Positions 1 through 9,542 of a DNA stretch of 15,616 nt are shown here, in pieces (the first letter of the stretch is position 1; each line of letters starts with the position of its first letter). Source of the DNA: Proteobacteria bacterium UBA964 (lineage in GTDB: Bacteria > Pseudomonadota > Gammaproteobacteria > Steroidobacterales > Steroidobacteraceae); contig DBCG01000137.1 in assembly GCA_002292945.1 (NCBI GenBank), positions 1 through 15,616 on the forward strand. Direction: 5' to 3'. Below the pieces are notes generated by a model. It worked only from the letters and a program-made list of their open reading frames with translations, made no database searches and was not told the DNA's origin. Made by a program: the position numbers and the translations under genes.

Positions 1-1946
<1,946 letters not shown>

Positions 1947-1947
<1 letters not shown>

Positions 1948-2019
1948 GCCCCGGTCGGCTCGCACCTCGGCGAGCACCTCGGTAAGGCCGAACGGCCTGC
2001 CGAGGATCGCCGCGGGGCT
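1947..2019. terminator. Hairpin between rpoD and the convergent peptidase operon
   Basis: The 75-bp gap between two convergent genes contains a strong inverted repeat at 1977-2005. CCTCGG pairs with CCGAGG and AGGCC with GGCCT around a GAAC loop, with a small internal bulge. An outer arm, AGCCCCG at 1947-1953, can pair with CGGGGCT at 2013-2019. No T-run follows on either strand, so an intrinsic terminator is likely but not certain. From its position it would serve both directions. Confidence 0.5.
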
Positions 2020-2022
2020 TAG

Positions 2023-5000
2023 TCAGCGTCGCGTTCTGAGGCCGTCTCGCGTGGCGCCGGGGCGTCGACGCTGGCGCGCAAGCCCCCACAATCCCAGCAA
2101 CCCGAGGCCGAGCAGGTCCATCGAGCCACCGCCGCCGCCCGGATCGGACGCACGGTCGGTCACGGTGATGGTGAAGGTCATGGGCGCGCTGCTCAACAAG
2201 CCATCCGAGGCGATCACGCTGATCGCATAGTTGCCGCCCGGCGAGGCCGTCGGCCACGCGAGCACGCCCGCCGGAGTCAGCGTCGCACCGCTCGGCAGAC
2301 CGGTGGCCGAGAACGTGAGCGCGTCGCTCTCCGGGTCGGTGCCCGTGATCGTGAGATTGACGGCAGACTGCAGCCGCACCGTGAAGTTGTTGACTTGGGT
2401 GATCGATGGCGCCGTGTTGGCGCGGACCTCGAGCGCCACGATGCGCGCAGCACTGGTCAGCAATCCGTCCGAGGCGGTGATCGACACGTTGTAGGTTCCG
2501 ACAGGGGTCGCGTTGGACCATGAGAAGGCCCCGGCCGAGGAGAAAGCGGCCCCGGTGGGCAGACCGGTCGCCGCGAAGGTCACCGCGTCGTTCTCTGCAT
2601 CGGTGGCGGTCGCTGTGAAACCGACCGAACCCCCGACCCGCACCCTCTGCGCCGCGATGGACGCCAGGACGGGCGCAGTGTTCGCGGTCACCGTGATCGG
2701 GATGCTACGGCTGCTGCTCAAAACGCCATCGGTCGCGTTGACGATGACGGTGTAGCTGCCCGCGACCGGAGAGCGCCAGAAAAAGGCCGCGGCTCCTTCA
2801 CCGACGCTGAAGCTAGCGCCTGCCGGCAGCCCGCTGGCCGACAGCGTCACGGGATCGTTCTCGGCGTCGGTCGCGGTGATGTTGAAGCTGAGGGGCTGTC
2901 CCGCACGCACCGTCTGGTTCGGCACCGCCGTGATGGATGGTGCGGTGTTCGCGAGCACGACGATGGTCACGGTGCGTGCAGCGCTCGTGAGGAAGCCATC
3001 GGATGCGGTGACCGAGACGGTATACGTCCCGGCCGGCGTGGCATTGGGCCAGGAGAACGCCCCCGCCGCAGTGAAGGTGGCGCCAGCCGGCAAGCCGGTC
3101 GCCGCGAAGGTCACGGGATCGCCCTCAGCGTCGGTGGCCACCGCGACGAACGCCACGGTCTGACCGACACGCGCGCTCTGGTTCGGGATCACATTGACCG
3201 TCGGTGCGTTGTTGGGCGCGACGGTGATCCTGACGGTCTGTGCGGCGCTGCTCAAAGAACCGTCCGATGCCGTGAACGACACCGTATACACACCCGCCGC
3301 GGCCGCGGACCAGTCGAACACGCCTGCCGCAGTGAAGGTCGCGCCAGCGGGCAGCCCGGACGCGGCGAAAGTGAGCGTGTCGCCCTCGGCATCGCTGCCG
3401 GAGACCGTGAAACGGACGGCTTGGCCGGCACGCACGGACTGGTCGGGTATCGCAGCCAACACCGGCACCGTATTGGAGCGCAGGTTGACCGTGGCCGAAG
3501 CGGAGGCACCGGTCACATCCGAAGCGGTGAACCGGAAGCTCAGGGCACCGCCCGGGGACGGCGCCGTGAAGCTCGCCGAGGTGGTGGTCGCACCGGACAG
3601 CGTGACCACCGGGCCCGACAACTGCTGCCAAGAATAGCTGAGGTCGGCGGCAGCGCCGGAACTGCCTGCCGTGGCTATGCCGGTCAGCGTGACCGTGCTG
3701 CCGCCCGCAGCGACCGCAGCGCTTGATTGCGCGGTGGCCGACGGCGTCAGCGCAGTCAGCCGCGTCATCGCCGAGGACGCATCGAGCATCCCGGTACCGC
3801 AGTCGAGCGTGCCGATCTCGAATGTCCAGCAGTAGGTATCGTTCGGGAACGTGCGCGTCGAGAACTTGAGGATGGACTCCACACCGTCGGGCTTGAGGGT
3901 CGGCATCGCCGCGAGCAGCAGCGCCGCGGCGCCGGACGCGTGGGCTGCAGAAACGCTGGTGCCGGCTGACCTGAATTCCAGTGACACATCGGCCACCGGA
4001 ACTGTCGTACCGGTATTGGTCGTCGACCACAACTGGCGCCAGATCGTGCCGGTAGCGTTCCCCGTGCCATGCGGGAGGCAGCCGAGGAGCTGCGAGCACT
4101 CGCCGCCACCCGGCGCACTGAGGTCGGTGCCCGCGCCCCAATTAGCGATGGTCATCCGGTCGCCCTCGAGGGTGTGCGAGGTCACCGCGACGACGCCGGC
4201 GCAGTTGGCCGGGGAACCGATCGTGCGCGCCCCGATGGCGGGCGCGAATCCATCGTTTCCGGTCGATGCGACGACCGTGGCGCCCGCAGCGCGTGCGGCA
4301 TCGATCGACGACTGCAGTGCCGCCGAGCAGGTCCCGAGACCGCTGAGGCTGAGGTTGACGACACGGGCAGGGGTCGCATTGACGGGGATACCGAGCGACG
4401 GCCAAGTCACGCCACCGGCGGGCGGGGCGCCGGCGGACCATCGGATGGCGTCGGCGATGTCGGAGATGTAGCCCTTGCACTTGCCGAGCACGCGCACCGG
4501 TAAAACCTTGGACTCGTAGGCGACACCCGGCAAGCCGACGCTGTTGTCACCGACCGCAGCGATCACGCCTGCCATGGCCGTACCGTGCCAAGAGCTCGGC
4601 GCGACGGCGCAGCCTGCGAACACCGGCAGCGCCGCATCGGCTGCCGAGATCCAGTCACCCGGATCGGACGGATCGGCGTCCCGACCGTCACCGTCGTTGG
4701 CGACCCGGAATCCCGCATCGGCGTCGGCGCTGATGAAGTCGTAGCCGCCCTGCAGCACATTGGCGTTGAGGTCCGCGTGCGGGGTGATGCCGGTGTCGAG
4801 CACGGCGATCGTGATCCCGGCACCACGGGTGCGGTTCCAGGCGGTCGGCAGATTGATGCCACCGCGACGCGCGCCGCTGTCGCCCTTCAGGTTCCAGAGG
4901 ATCTCGCGCACGTCGTTGAACAATTCATCGTTCGGCAGCAACGCCCGCCGCGCCACCGCGTCGACCTCGACCGAGGCGACCGTCGGGTCGGTGCGCAGGG

Positions 5001-5325
5001 CCTGCAAGAAAGCCGCCATCTCACCCGCCGGCAACGGCGCCTGCAGGCGGACGACATGGGACAGACCGGCGGTCGGATGGCTGTACTCGAACGAACGCCC
5101 GAGCGAGCGGGTGAGCTGACGCAACGAGGCGTCAGCTTGCTCGCGCGAGGCCAATCGGCCGGAAGCCTCCTCGGCAGCGAAGCGCAGGACCAACCGGGGC
5201 GAGACCGAAGACCCCGCCGTTCCCGCGACCGACCGGGGGCTCATCGGATCGGGCTGCAGCAGCACCCAAAGCCCACCGATGCCGAGCAGTACCGTGAAGA
5301 CCCGCCAGATGTTCGTCGCTCGCAC
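2023..5325 (-). CDS. Secreted S8 (subtilisin-family) serine peptidase with five Ig-like repeats and GlyGly-CTERM-like tail
   Basis: This is a predicted extracellular or surface subtilase of about 1100 aa. I place the start at the GTG at 5325 because GGAGG lies 8 nt before it; a TTG at 5355 would add ten residues. Numbered from the GTG, a hydrophobic export segment spans about 5-24 and an I9-like propeptide about 40-125. The S8 catalytic domain spans about 140-530, with Asp177 (AVLDTGI), His247 (SSWHGTA), Asn357 (STGNDG) and Ser457 (AGTSVSA). A PKD-like domain lies near 535-618 and five cadherin/He_PIG-type repeats of about 87 residues fill 620-1058. The tail is GGGGGSMDLLGLGLLGLW followed by an Arg-rich end, as in proteins thought to be processed by rhombosortase after type II secretion. 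The flanks of His and Ser are atypical (HGTAMAG and GTSVSAAHASG instead of HGTHVAG and GTSMAxPHVSG), but the triad is intact. Substrate is unknown. Confidence 0.93.
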   Translation of the reverse strand: MRATNIWRVFTVLLGIGGLWVLLQPDPMSPRSVAGTAGSSVSPRLVLRFAAEEASGRLASREQADASLRQLTRSLGRSFEYSHPTAGLSHVVRLQAPLPAGEMAAFLQALRTDPTVASVEVDAVARRALLPNDELFNDVREILWNLKGDSGARRGGINLPTAWNRTRGAGITIAVLDTGITPHADLNANVLQGGYDFISADADAGFRVANDGDGRDADPSDPGDWISAADAALPVFAGCAVAPSSWHGTAMAGVIAAVGDNSVGLPGVAYESKVLPVRVLGKCKGYISDIADAIRWSAGAPPAGGVTWPSLGIPVNATPARVVNLSLSGLGTCSAALQSSIDAARAAGATVVASTGNDGFAPAIGARTIGSPANCAGVVAVTSHTLEGDRMTIANWGAGTDLSAPGGGECSQLLGCLPHGTGNATGTIWRQLWSTTNTGTTVPVADVSLEFRSAGTSVSAAHASGAAALLLAAMPTLKPDGVESILKFSTRTFPNDTYCWTFEIGTLDCGTGMLDASSAMTRLTALTPSATAQSSAAVAAGGSTVTLTGIATAGSSGAAADLSYSWQQLSGPVVTLSGATTTSASFTAPSPGGALSFRFTASDVTGASASATVNLRSNTVPVLAAIPDQSVRAGQAVRFTVSGSDAEGDTLTFAASGLPAGATFTAAGVFDWSAAAAGVYTVSFTASDGSLSSAAQTVRITVAPNNAPTVNVIPNQSARVGQTVAFVAVATDAEGDPVTFAATGLPAGATFTAAGAFSWPNATPAGTYTVSVTASDGFLTSAARTVTIVVLANTAPSITAVPNQTVRAGQPLSFNITATDAENDPVTLSASGLPAGASFSVGEGAAAFFWRSPVAGSYTVIVNATDGVLSSSRSIPITVTANTAPVLASIAAQRVRVGGSVGFTATATDAENDAVTFAATGLPTGAAFSSAGAFSWSNATPVGTYNVSITASDGLLTSAARIVALEVRANTAPSITQVNNFTVRLQSAVNLTITGTDPESDALTFSATGLPSGATLTPAGVLAWPTASPGGNYAISVIASDGLLSSAPMTFTITVTDRASDPGGGGGSMDLLGLGLLGLWGLARQRRRPGATRDGLRTRR
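2086..2133 (-). repeat. 48-bp perfect direct repeat, copy 1 (C-terminal sorting tail)
   Basis: This 48-bp block is identical at every base to 5437-5484. Both copies are in frame and encode the 16 residues GGGSMDLLGLGLLGLW of the GlyGly-CTERM-like tail. Even the third codon positions match, while the flanking sequence differs at once on both sides. Confidence 0.95.
2152..3468 (-). repeat. Five tandem Ig-like (He_PIG/cadherin-like) coding repeats
   Basis: Five consecutive units of about 85-91 codons lie approximately at 3211-3468, 2950-3210, 2683-2949, 2425-2682 and 2152-2424. Each reads roughly NxAP, then VRxG, TDAExDxVTF, GLPxGAxF, F/WxW, GxYxVxxxASDGxLxS. They are repeats inside a gene, diverged at the DNA level, and would form a row of beta-sandwich domains between the catalytic domain and the C-terminal tail. 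The neighbouring peptidase gene has only one such unit. Confidence 0.85.
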
Positions 5326-5333
5326 TGCCCCAG

Positions 5334-5338
5334 CCTCC
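5334..5338 (-). promoter_or_regulatory. Ribosome binding site fixing a GTG start
   Basis: GGAGG on the minus strand lies 8 nt upstream of the GTG at 5325. It favours that codon over the TTG at 5355, which would place this Shine-Dalgarno sequence inside the gene. The other peptidase gene has the same GGAGGCTG context, 6 nt before its ATG. Confidence 0.7.
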
Positions 5339-5370
5339 GGCAGCGCGCCGATCAAGTGCGCGTTATGCCA

Positions 5371-7647
5371 TCAATTATGCTTGGCAGATTGTACACAAAA
5401 CCTCGAAGTCTGCCGGCGGCGCAACCGTGACAGCCTCCACAATCCCAGCAACCCGAGGCCGAGCAGGTCCATCGAGCCACCGCCCCGCGGCGGATCGTTC
5501 ACGGTGATCACCACGGACGCCGGCGCACCAGACTCGAAACCGTCGCTCGGCGTGAGTGTGACGGTGTAGACGCCCGCCGGGCTCGCACTCAACCAAGAGA
5601 AATCGCCGGTCGCACCATTGAAGGTCGCCCCGGTCGGCAGACCCGTCGCCGAGAAACTGACGGTATCGCCATCCGCATCGCTGCCGGTGGCCCGGAACGA
5701 GACGGCACCGGCCGTGGTCACCGTGACCGGTGTGGGCGGCGCGACCGTCGGCAAGGCGTTGGAGCGCAAAGAGGCCACGGACGATGCGGCGAAACCGTCG
5801 GCATCGCTCGCCGTGAAACGGAAGCTGAGCGCCCCACCCGGAGAGGGTGCGGTGAAGCTCGCCTGCAGCGCCGTGTCGTTGGCGAGCGTCACGGCCGGAC
5901 CGCTCACCTGCTGCCAGCGATAGGTGAGGGCCTGCAATCCACCGGCTTTGGGCGTCGCCGTCGCGGTGAGGGTCACCGCAGAGCCGTTGCGGACGATCGA
6001 AGCCGGCGGCGCGGCCGTCACGGCCGGGGTTAGATCGTCGAGTCGGTCGAGCGCCCGTTTCGCATCCAACATGCCGGATCCGCAGCGCCCGTCTGCCGCG
6101 ACCGCACCCGCACAGTATGTGCCGACCGGGAAAGGCCGCGCGGAGGCGGTCAACAGGGTCTTGACGGTGTCCGGCTTCAGGGTCGGCATGCGCGCGAACA
6201 GCAGCGCCGCCACACCCGAGACATGCGGTGTCGCCATGCTGGTGCCCGCCTTGCCGACGAAGAGATTGCGCGCGGTGCCGGGACCTTGCGCCCCGTCACC
6301 GGTCGTGGAGAACACGAACCGGTAGATCGTTCCAGCCGCGCCCTCGCTGCCCTGGGGCAAACAGTTGAGCGCGGCGACCGTACAACTGCCGCCGCCCGGC
6401 GCGCTGATCGCCGTACCTGGGCCGACATTCGCGTAGCTGGCGTTGTCGCCCTCGACGGTGTGCGCGGTCACCGCGATCACGCCTTGGCAGTTGGCCGGTG
6501 AGCTGATGCCGACCTGGCCGTCGTTGCCGGTGGCGACGACGACCACGGCACCGGCGGCGCGTGCGGCATTGATCGCGTTCTGACGGCTGGTCGAGCATGA
6601 ACCGTTGCTCGAACCGAGGCTCAGGTTGATCACCTTGGCCGGATTCGGGTTCGGAGGGAGCCCGAGCGCTTGCGAGGTCGCCGGTTGGATACCGCCTGCC
6701 GCCCACCAGATCGCATCGGTGATGTCCGCACCGTAGCCGAAGCATTTGCCGAGCGCCCGGACCGCCAATACTTTGGATGCGAAGGCGACGCCGACCGCGC
6801 CGATACCGTTGTCACCCACCGCCGCCACCGTGCCCGACACATGCGTGCCGTGCCAGGAACTGTTGCCGACCCGACAAGTCGCGAAGATCGGTCGCGCCAC
6901 GTCCTCGGCCGAGATCCAGTCACCGGGATCGGAAGGATCGGCGTCACGGCCATCGCCGTCGTTGGCGACCAGAAAGCCCCCGCCGTTCGTCGCGGAATCC
7001 GGACTCGTGAAGTCATACCCACGAAGGATGTTGGGCTCGAGGTCCTCTTGGTTGAAGATCCCGGTGTCGATCACCGCCACGACCACACCGGCACCGCGGG
7101 TGTTGTCCCAGGCCGCAGGCAAGTTGGCACCGCCCCCACGCAAGGCCGTCGGCGCCTTGAGGTGCCACATGCGCTCGACCGCGGCGTTGGTGTAGAAGCC
7201 GTCGTTGGGCTCGAACATTGGGAAGAGATAATCGTCGATCTCGACCTCGGCGACCGCCGGATCGCGGCGAAGGCGCGCGGCGACCGCCTCGGCTTCGGCC
7301 TGGGTGACAGGCTCGGCGAAACGGAACACATGGGCGAGATCGATCATCGGCCTGCGATAGAGCAGGTGCGAACCGCCGCTCTTCGACAAGCCATCGACCC
7401 GCGGTACGGTCATGGCGATCCGCTCGCCCCGTGATTGCTCGTCACGGAACCGTACGATCAGTTGGCTGGGTGGTGGCGCGATGCGCGGTGCCATCGCGCG
7501 TCCACCCGTCTTCAGCGGCGCTGCGGCGGCTGTCGCGGATCCGCTCCAGGGGGGCAGCATCGACAACAGCGCGATCGCGGCGGTGAGCGCCAAGGGTCGC
7601 CCGGAACGGCCGCGGCGGTCGGATCCAACAAGCGTCATCATCGTCAT
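5371..7647 (-). CDS. Secreted S8 (subtilisin-family) serine peptidase with PKD-like and one Ig-like domain and GlyGly-CTERM-like tail
   Basis: This is a 758-aa predicted exported subtilase. The ATG at 7647 has GGAGG 6 nt upstream. A signal peptide spans about 1-43 (Arg-rich start, hydrophobic core, Ala-rich end) and an I9-like propeptide about 60-140. The catalytic domain spans about 150-535, with Asp194 (AVIDTGI), His266 (SSWHGTHVSGTVA), Asn375 (ATGNDG) and Ser470 (AGTSMATPHVSG), all canonical. A PKD-like domain lies near 545-628 and one Ig-like repeat near 632-717. The tail RGGGSMDLLGLGLLGLW plus an Arg cluster at about 721-745 is a GlyGly-CTERM-like sorting signal. The downstream peptidase gene begins 45 bp after this stop on the same strand, so the two are probably co-transcribed and arose by duplication. 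Peptidase activity is likely; the substrate cannot be read from the sequence. Confidence 0.95.
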   Translation of the reverse strand: MTMMTLVGSDRRGRSGRPLALTAAIALLSMLPPWSGSATAAAAPLKTGGRAMAPRIAPPPSQLIVRFRDEQSRGERIAMTVPRVDGLSKSGGSHLLYRRPMIDLAHVFRFAEPVTQAEAEAVAARLRRDPAVAEVEIDDYLFPMFEPNDGFYTNAAVERMWHLKAPTALRGGGANLPAAWDNTRGAGVVVAVIDTGIFNQEDLEPNILRGYDFTSPDSATNGGGFLVANDGDGRDADPSDPGDWISAEDVARPIFATCRVGNSSWHGTHVSGTVAAVGDNGIGAVGVAFASKVLAVRALGKCFGYGADITDAIWWAAGGIQPATSQALGLPPNPNPAKVINLSLGSSNGSCSTSRQNAINAARAAGAVVVVATGNDGQVGISSPANCQGVIAVTAHTVEGDNASYANVGPGTAISAPGGGSCTVAALNCLPQGSEGAAGTIYRFVFSTTGDGAQGPGTARNLFVGKAGTSMATPHVSGVAALLFARMPTLKPDTVKTLLTASARPFPVGTYCAGAVAADGRCGSGMLDAKRALDRLDDLTPAVTAAPPASIVRNGSAVTLTATATPKAGGLQALTYRWQQVSGPAVTLANDTALQASFTAPSPGGALSFRFTASDADGFAASSVASLRSNALPTVAPPTPVTVTTAGAVSFRATGSDADGDTVSFSATGLPTGATFNGATGDFSWLSASPAGVYTVTLTPSDGFESGAPASVVITVNDPPRGGGSMDLLGLGLLGLWRLSRLRRRQTSRFCVQSAKHN
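5437..5484 (-). repeat. 48-bp perfect direct repeat, copy 2 (C-terminal sorting tail)
   Basis: This is the second copy of the tail-encoding block at 2086-2133, in the same orientation and reading frame, at the end of the neighbouring peptidase gene. Confidence 0.95.
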
Positions 7648-7744
7648 CTTCAGCCTCCGGGGCCGATCTGGGACACTTTGGATACCCTATCGCGTTGACG
7701 ACCCGAATGGCTGAAACTTTAGCGGGCGACGCACCACGCCGACC

Positions 7745-8338
7745 CTAGGGCCGTTGGCGATAGACCTGGTCGAAGCGCTCTTCAAGCGACGGATTCGTGC
7801 CGCGCAGCTGCTCGACCACCTCGCGTGCCCAGTCGAAATACGCCCGGCGACGCTCGACGGACCAACGCTGCGGCGGACTCGCGATCATGCTGCGCAGGTT
7901 GCAGATCTTGTCGGCGAGCTTGACGAGCCGAGCCCGCGGCGTCGCGGTCTTTGCGCGGGTCACCTGCAGCTTCTTGCGGACCCGCCAATCGAGCGTGGGT
8001 TCGTCGCTGACCTCCATCACGATCGAGCCGATCTCCTCGCCGAATTCGCCTTGCAGCTCCTGCACCGTGGTCTGCGTGTCCTCGAGGGTGTCGTGCAGCA
8101 GCGCTGCCACCAGGGTCGCCTCATCGCGCACGCCGCCCTCGAACCACAGCACATGGGCGAGCTCGAGCGGATGGTTGATGTACGGCTCCGCACGCTGACC
8201 CTTGCGGCGTTGATCGCGGTGCTTCCAAGCCGCGAAACGAATCGCCCGCAACAGCAGACCCACCGCCTCCGCAGAAGAAGGTTGCACGGCGTCGCGGGTG
8301 CCCATGGGACCGGTCGCCCCCGTGCTCAGGATCATCAT
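7745..8338 (-). CDS. HD-domain small alarmone hydrolase, MESH1-like (ppGpp 3'-pyrophosphohydrolase)
   Basis: This 197-aa protein consists of one RelA/SpoT-type HD hydrolase domain. It matches metazoan MESH1, which removes the 3'-pyrophosphate of (p)ppGpp and also dephosphorylates NADPH. The metal and catalytic residues are co-linear with human MESH1: His56 (INHP), His82-Asp83 (LLHDT), Glu86-Asp87, Asp143 (LVKLADK) and Asn147. The His56-His82-Asp143 spacing equals the 35-61-122 of the human enzyme as I recall it. There is no synthetase, TGS or ACT domain, so hydrolysis only. I chose the ATG at 8338 because GAGGG lies just upstream and the conserved domain begins about 20 residues later; the open frame continues to 8971 but that part is antisense to rraA. 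It is transcribed divergently from the RraA-family gene, with only 66 bp between the starts. Confidence 0.9.
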   Translation of the reverse strand: MMILSTGATGPMGTRDAVQPSSAEAVGLLLRAIRFAAWKHRDQRRKGQRAEPYINHPLELAHVLWFEGGVRDEATLVAALLHDTLEDTQTTVQELQGEFGEEIGSIVMEVSDEPTLDWRVRKKLQVTRAKTATPRARLVKLADKICNLRSMIASPPQRWSVERRRAYFDWAREVVEQLRGTNPSLEERFDQVYRQRP

Positions 8339-8404
8339 CTTGCCCTCGGTCCCGACGGGCATAATAGAACGATTCTCAACACCACGGAACCTGAGGCCAC
8401 CGCC
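8339..8404. promoter_or_regulatory. Divergent promoter region of the alarmone hydrolase and RraA-family genes
   Basis: The 66-bp gap holds the only AT-rich patch nearby, with CATAAT at 8360-8365 on the plus strand and overlapping TATTAT on the minus strand. Either could be a -10 element for its own gene. No good -35 hexamer stands 16-18 bp away from either, so this is a location rather than a proven promoter. Both genes must start transcription here or further inside the neighbour. Confidence 0.35.
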
Positions 8405-8884
8405 ATGATCCGCAGCATCTGCGACCTTTCCGACGACCATCCCGGGCTCACGCAAACCGCTGACCCGTTGTTCCGGGACTACGGTGCCCAACGGGTGTTC
8501 CACGGACCCATCGCCACGCTGCGCTGCCACGAGGACAATCTCTTGCTTCGCCGCACCCTCTCGACCCCGGGCGAAGGTCGCGTGATGGTGGTCGATGGCG
8601 GCGGTTCGCTGCGGCGCGCTCTGGTCGGCGACCAGCTCGGCGCACTTTTGTTGCAGCACGGTTGGGCGGGCATCATCGTGAACGGCGCAGCGCGCGATGT
8701 CGAAACCCTGCGCAACATGCCGGTCGCGGTGCGCGCGATCGCCGCCTGCCCGACCCGCCCTGGTCAGCTGGGCACCGGCGAACTCGGCGTCGTGCTGGAA
8801 TTCGCAGGCGTGGTGTTCCGTCCGGGTGAGTGGCTTTACGCCGACGAGAACGGGATCATCGTGAGCGCGACGCCGCTCGCGTGA
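8405..8884 (+). CDS. rraA: RraA-family protein (RNase E activity regulator / oxo-acid aldolase family)
   Basis: This 159-aa protein matches RraA, the trimeric protein that binds RNase E in E. coli and inhibits its activity. Shared features are PLFRDYG (about 21-27), the CHEDN segment (about 41-45), VVDGGGSLRRAL (62-73) and LYADENGIIVS (144-154). The ATG at 8405 has GAGG 8 nt upstream; the open frame extends to 7754, but that part is antisense to the alarmone hydrolase. Residues 97-100 are Arg-Asp-Val-Glu, where E. coli RraA has Gln in place of Asp. Arg-Asp followed by an acidic residue is the signature of the HMG/CHA aldolases of the same fold, so aldolase or oxaloacetate decarboxylase activity remains possible. 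It is divergent from the alarmone hydrolase and convergent with the nitroreductase. Confidence 0.92.
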   Translation: MIRSICDLSDDHPGLTQTADPLFRDYGAQRVFHGPIATLRCHEDNLLLRRTLSTPGEGRVMVVDGGGSLRRALVGDQLGALLLQHGWAGIIVNGAARDVETLRNMPVAVRAIAACPTRPGQLGTGELGVVLEFAGVVFRPGEWLYADENGIIVSATPLA

Positions 8885-8901
8885 ACCGGCGTCGTTCCGG
8901 T
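8885..8901. terminator. Short hairpin between convergent genes
   Basis: ACCGG (8885-8889) pairs with CCGGT (8897-8901) across a 7-nt loop. It fills the 16-bp gap between the RraA-family stop codon and the nitroreductase stop codon and touches the latter. The stem is only 5 bp and no T-run follows, so it is a weak bidirectional terminator candidate. Confidence 0.25.
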
Positions 8902-9458
8902 CAGAGCCAGCGAGTGCGGCTCGTCGACTCCACCGGGCGCGGCGAACTCTGCACCAACGGCGTCCCGACATGCAGGAAGCCGACGATCCCCTCTCCCTCC
9001 GCCAGACCGAGCGCGCGCTTCACGCCCGGATCATAAGCCGCGCTGCCGGTCTTCCAAGCGAGACCGAGACCCAAAGACACCGCGGCCAGCCAAAGATTTT
9101 GCACGGCCGCTCCGGTCGCCACCCACTGTTCGATCTCGGGCACTTTGGGATGCGCGACCGGGCGCACCGACACCACGATCAGCACCGGGGAGCGGAACGC
9201 CTTACCGCGCTCCCGTGACAGCGCTTCTTCGTCGGCCTCCGGCATACGGGTCCGTAAGGCCATCGCCATCGCATCGCCGAGCAGCGCCCGCGAGTCACCC
9301 TGCAACACCAAGAACCGCCAAGGGGCGAGCAGCCCGTGGTCGGGTGCAGACGCAGCGGCCTGCAACAGCGCTTCGATGTGGGCCCGGGACGGCGGATCGT
9401 CATCGAACCGCTTCGTAGAGCGGCGGCCGGCGATCAGGGCGAGAAATTCAGCAGACAA
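8901..9458 (-). CDS. Nitroreductase-family FMN oxidoreductase, YdjA-like
   Basis: This 185-aa protein has the compact fold of the YdjA branch of the nitroreductases: FMN-binding homodimers that reduce nitro compounds, quinones or related substrates with NAD(P)H. Visible features are GRRSTKRF (11-18), which binds the FMN phosphate in this family, APDHGLLAPWRF (38-49), KVPEIEQW (105-112) and GFLHVGTP (160-167). The length is usual for YdjA (about 183 aa). The start is TTG at 9458, supported by GGAGG 5 nt upstream (9464-9468); no ATG lies in the first part of the frame. It is convergent with the RraA-family gene and lies 84 bp downstream of the secreted-peptide gene on the same strand. The physiological substrate cannot be told from sequence. 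Confidence 0.92.
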   Translation of the reverse strand: MSAEFLALIAGRRSTKRFDDDPPSRAHIEALLQAAASAPDHGLLAPWRFLVLQGDSRALLGDAMAMALRTRMPEADEEALSRERGKAFRSPVLIVVSVRPVAHPKVPEIEQWVATGAAVQNLWLAAVSLGLGLAWKTGSAAYDPGVKRALGLAEGEGIVGFLHVGTPLVQSSPRPVESTSRTRWL

Positions 9459-9542
9459 ATGCTCCTCCGTCCATCGCGTGTGAGAGCGACGGGCGGAGGA
9501 GGATACCGTAGGAGCCGCCTGGAGAGTGCAGGCTGGACGGGA

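Noticed and set aside
2152..3468. Regularly spaced repeats as a CRISPR array
   Set aside because: The period is about 260 bp, the copies are diverged at DNA level and stay in one reading frame; they are protein domain repeats.
8339..8971. Extension of the alarmone hydrolase frame upstream of 8338
   Set aside because: It is antisense to the RraA-family gene, and the known family begins close to the ATG at 8338, which has its own RBS.
9516..9532. Hairpin GCCTG/CAGGC downstream of the exported-peptide gene as a terminator
   Set aside because: The stem is only 5 bp, the loop is 7 nt and no T-run follows; this is expected by chance in such GC-rich DNA.
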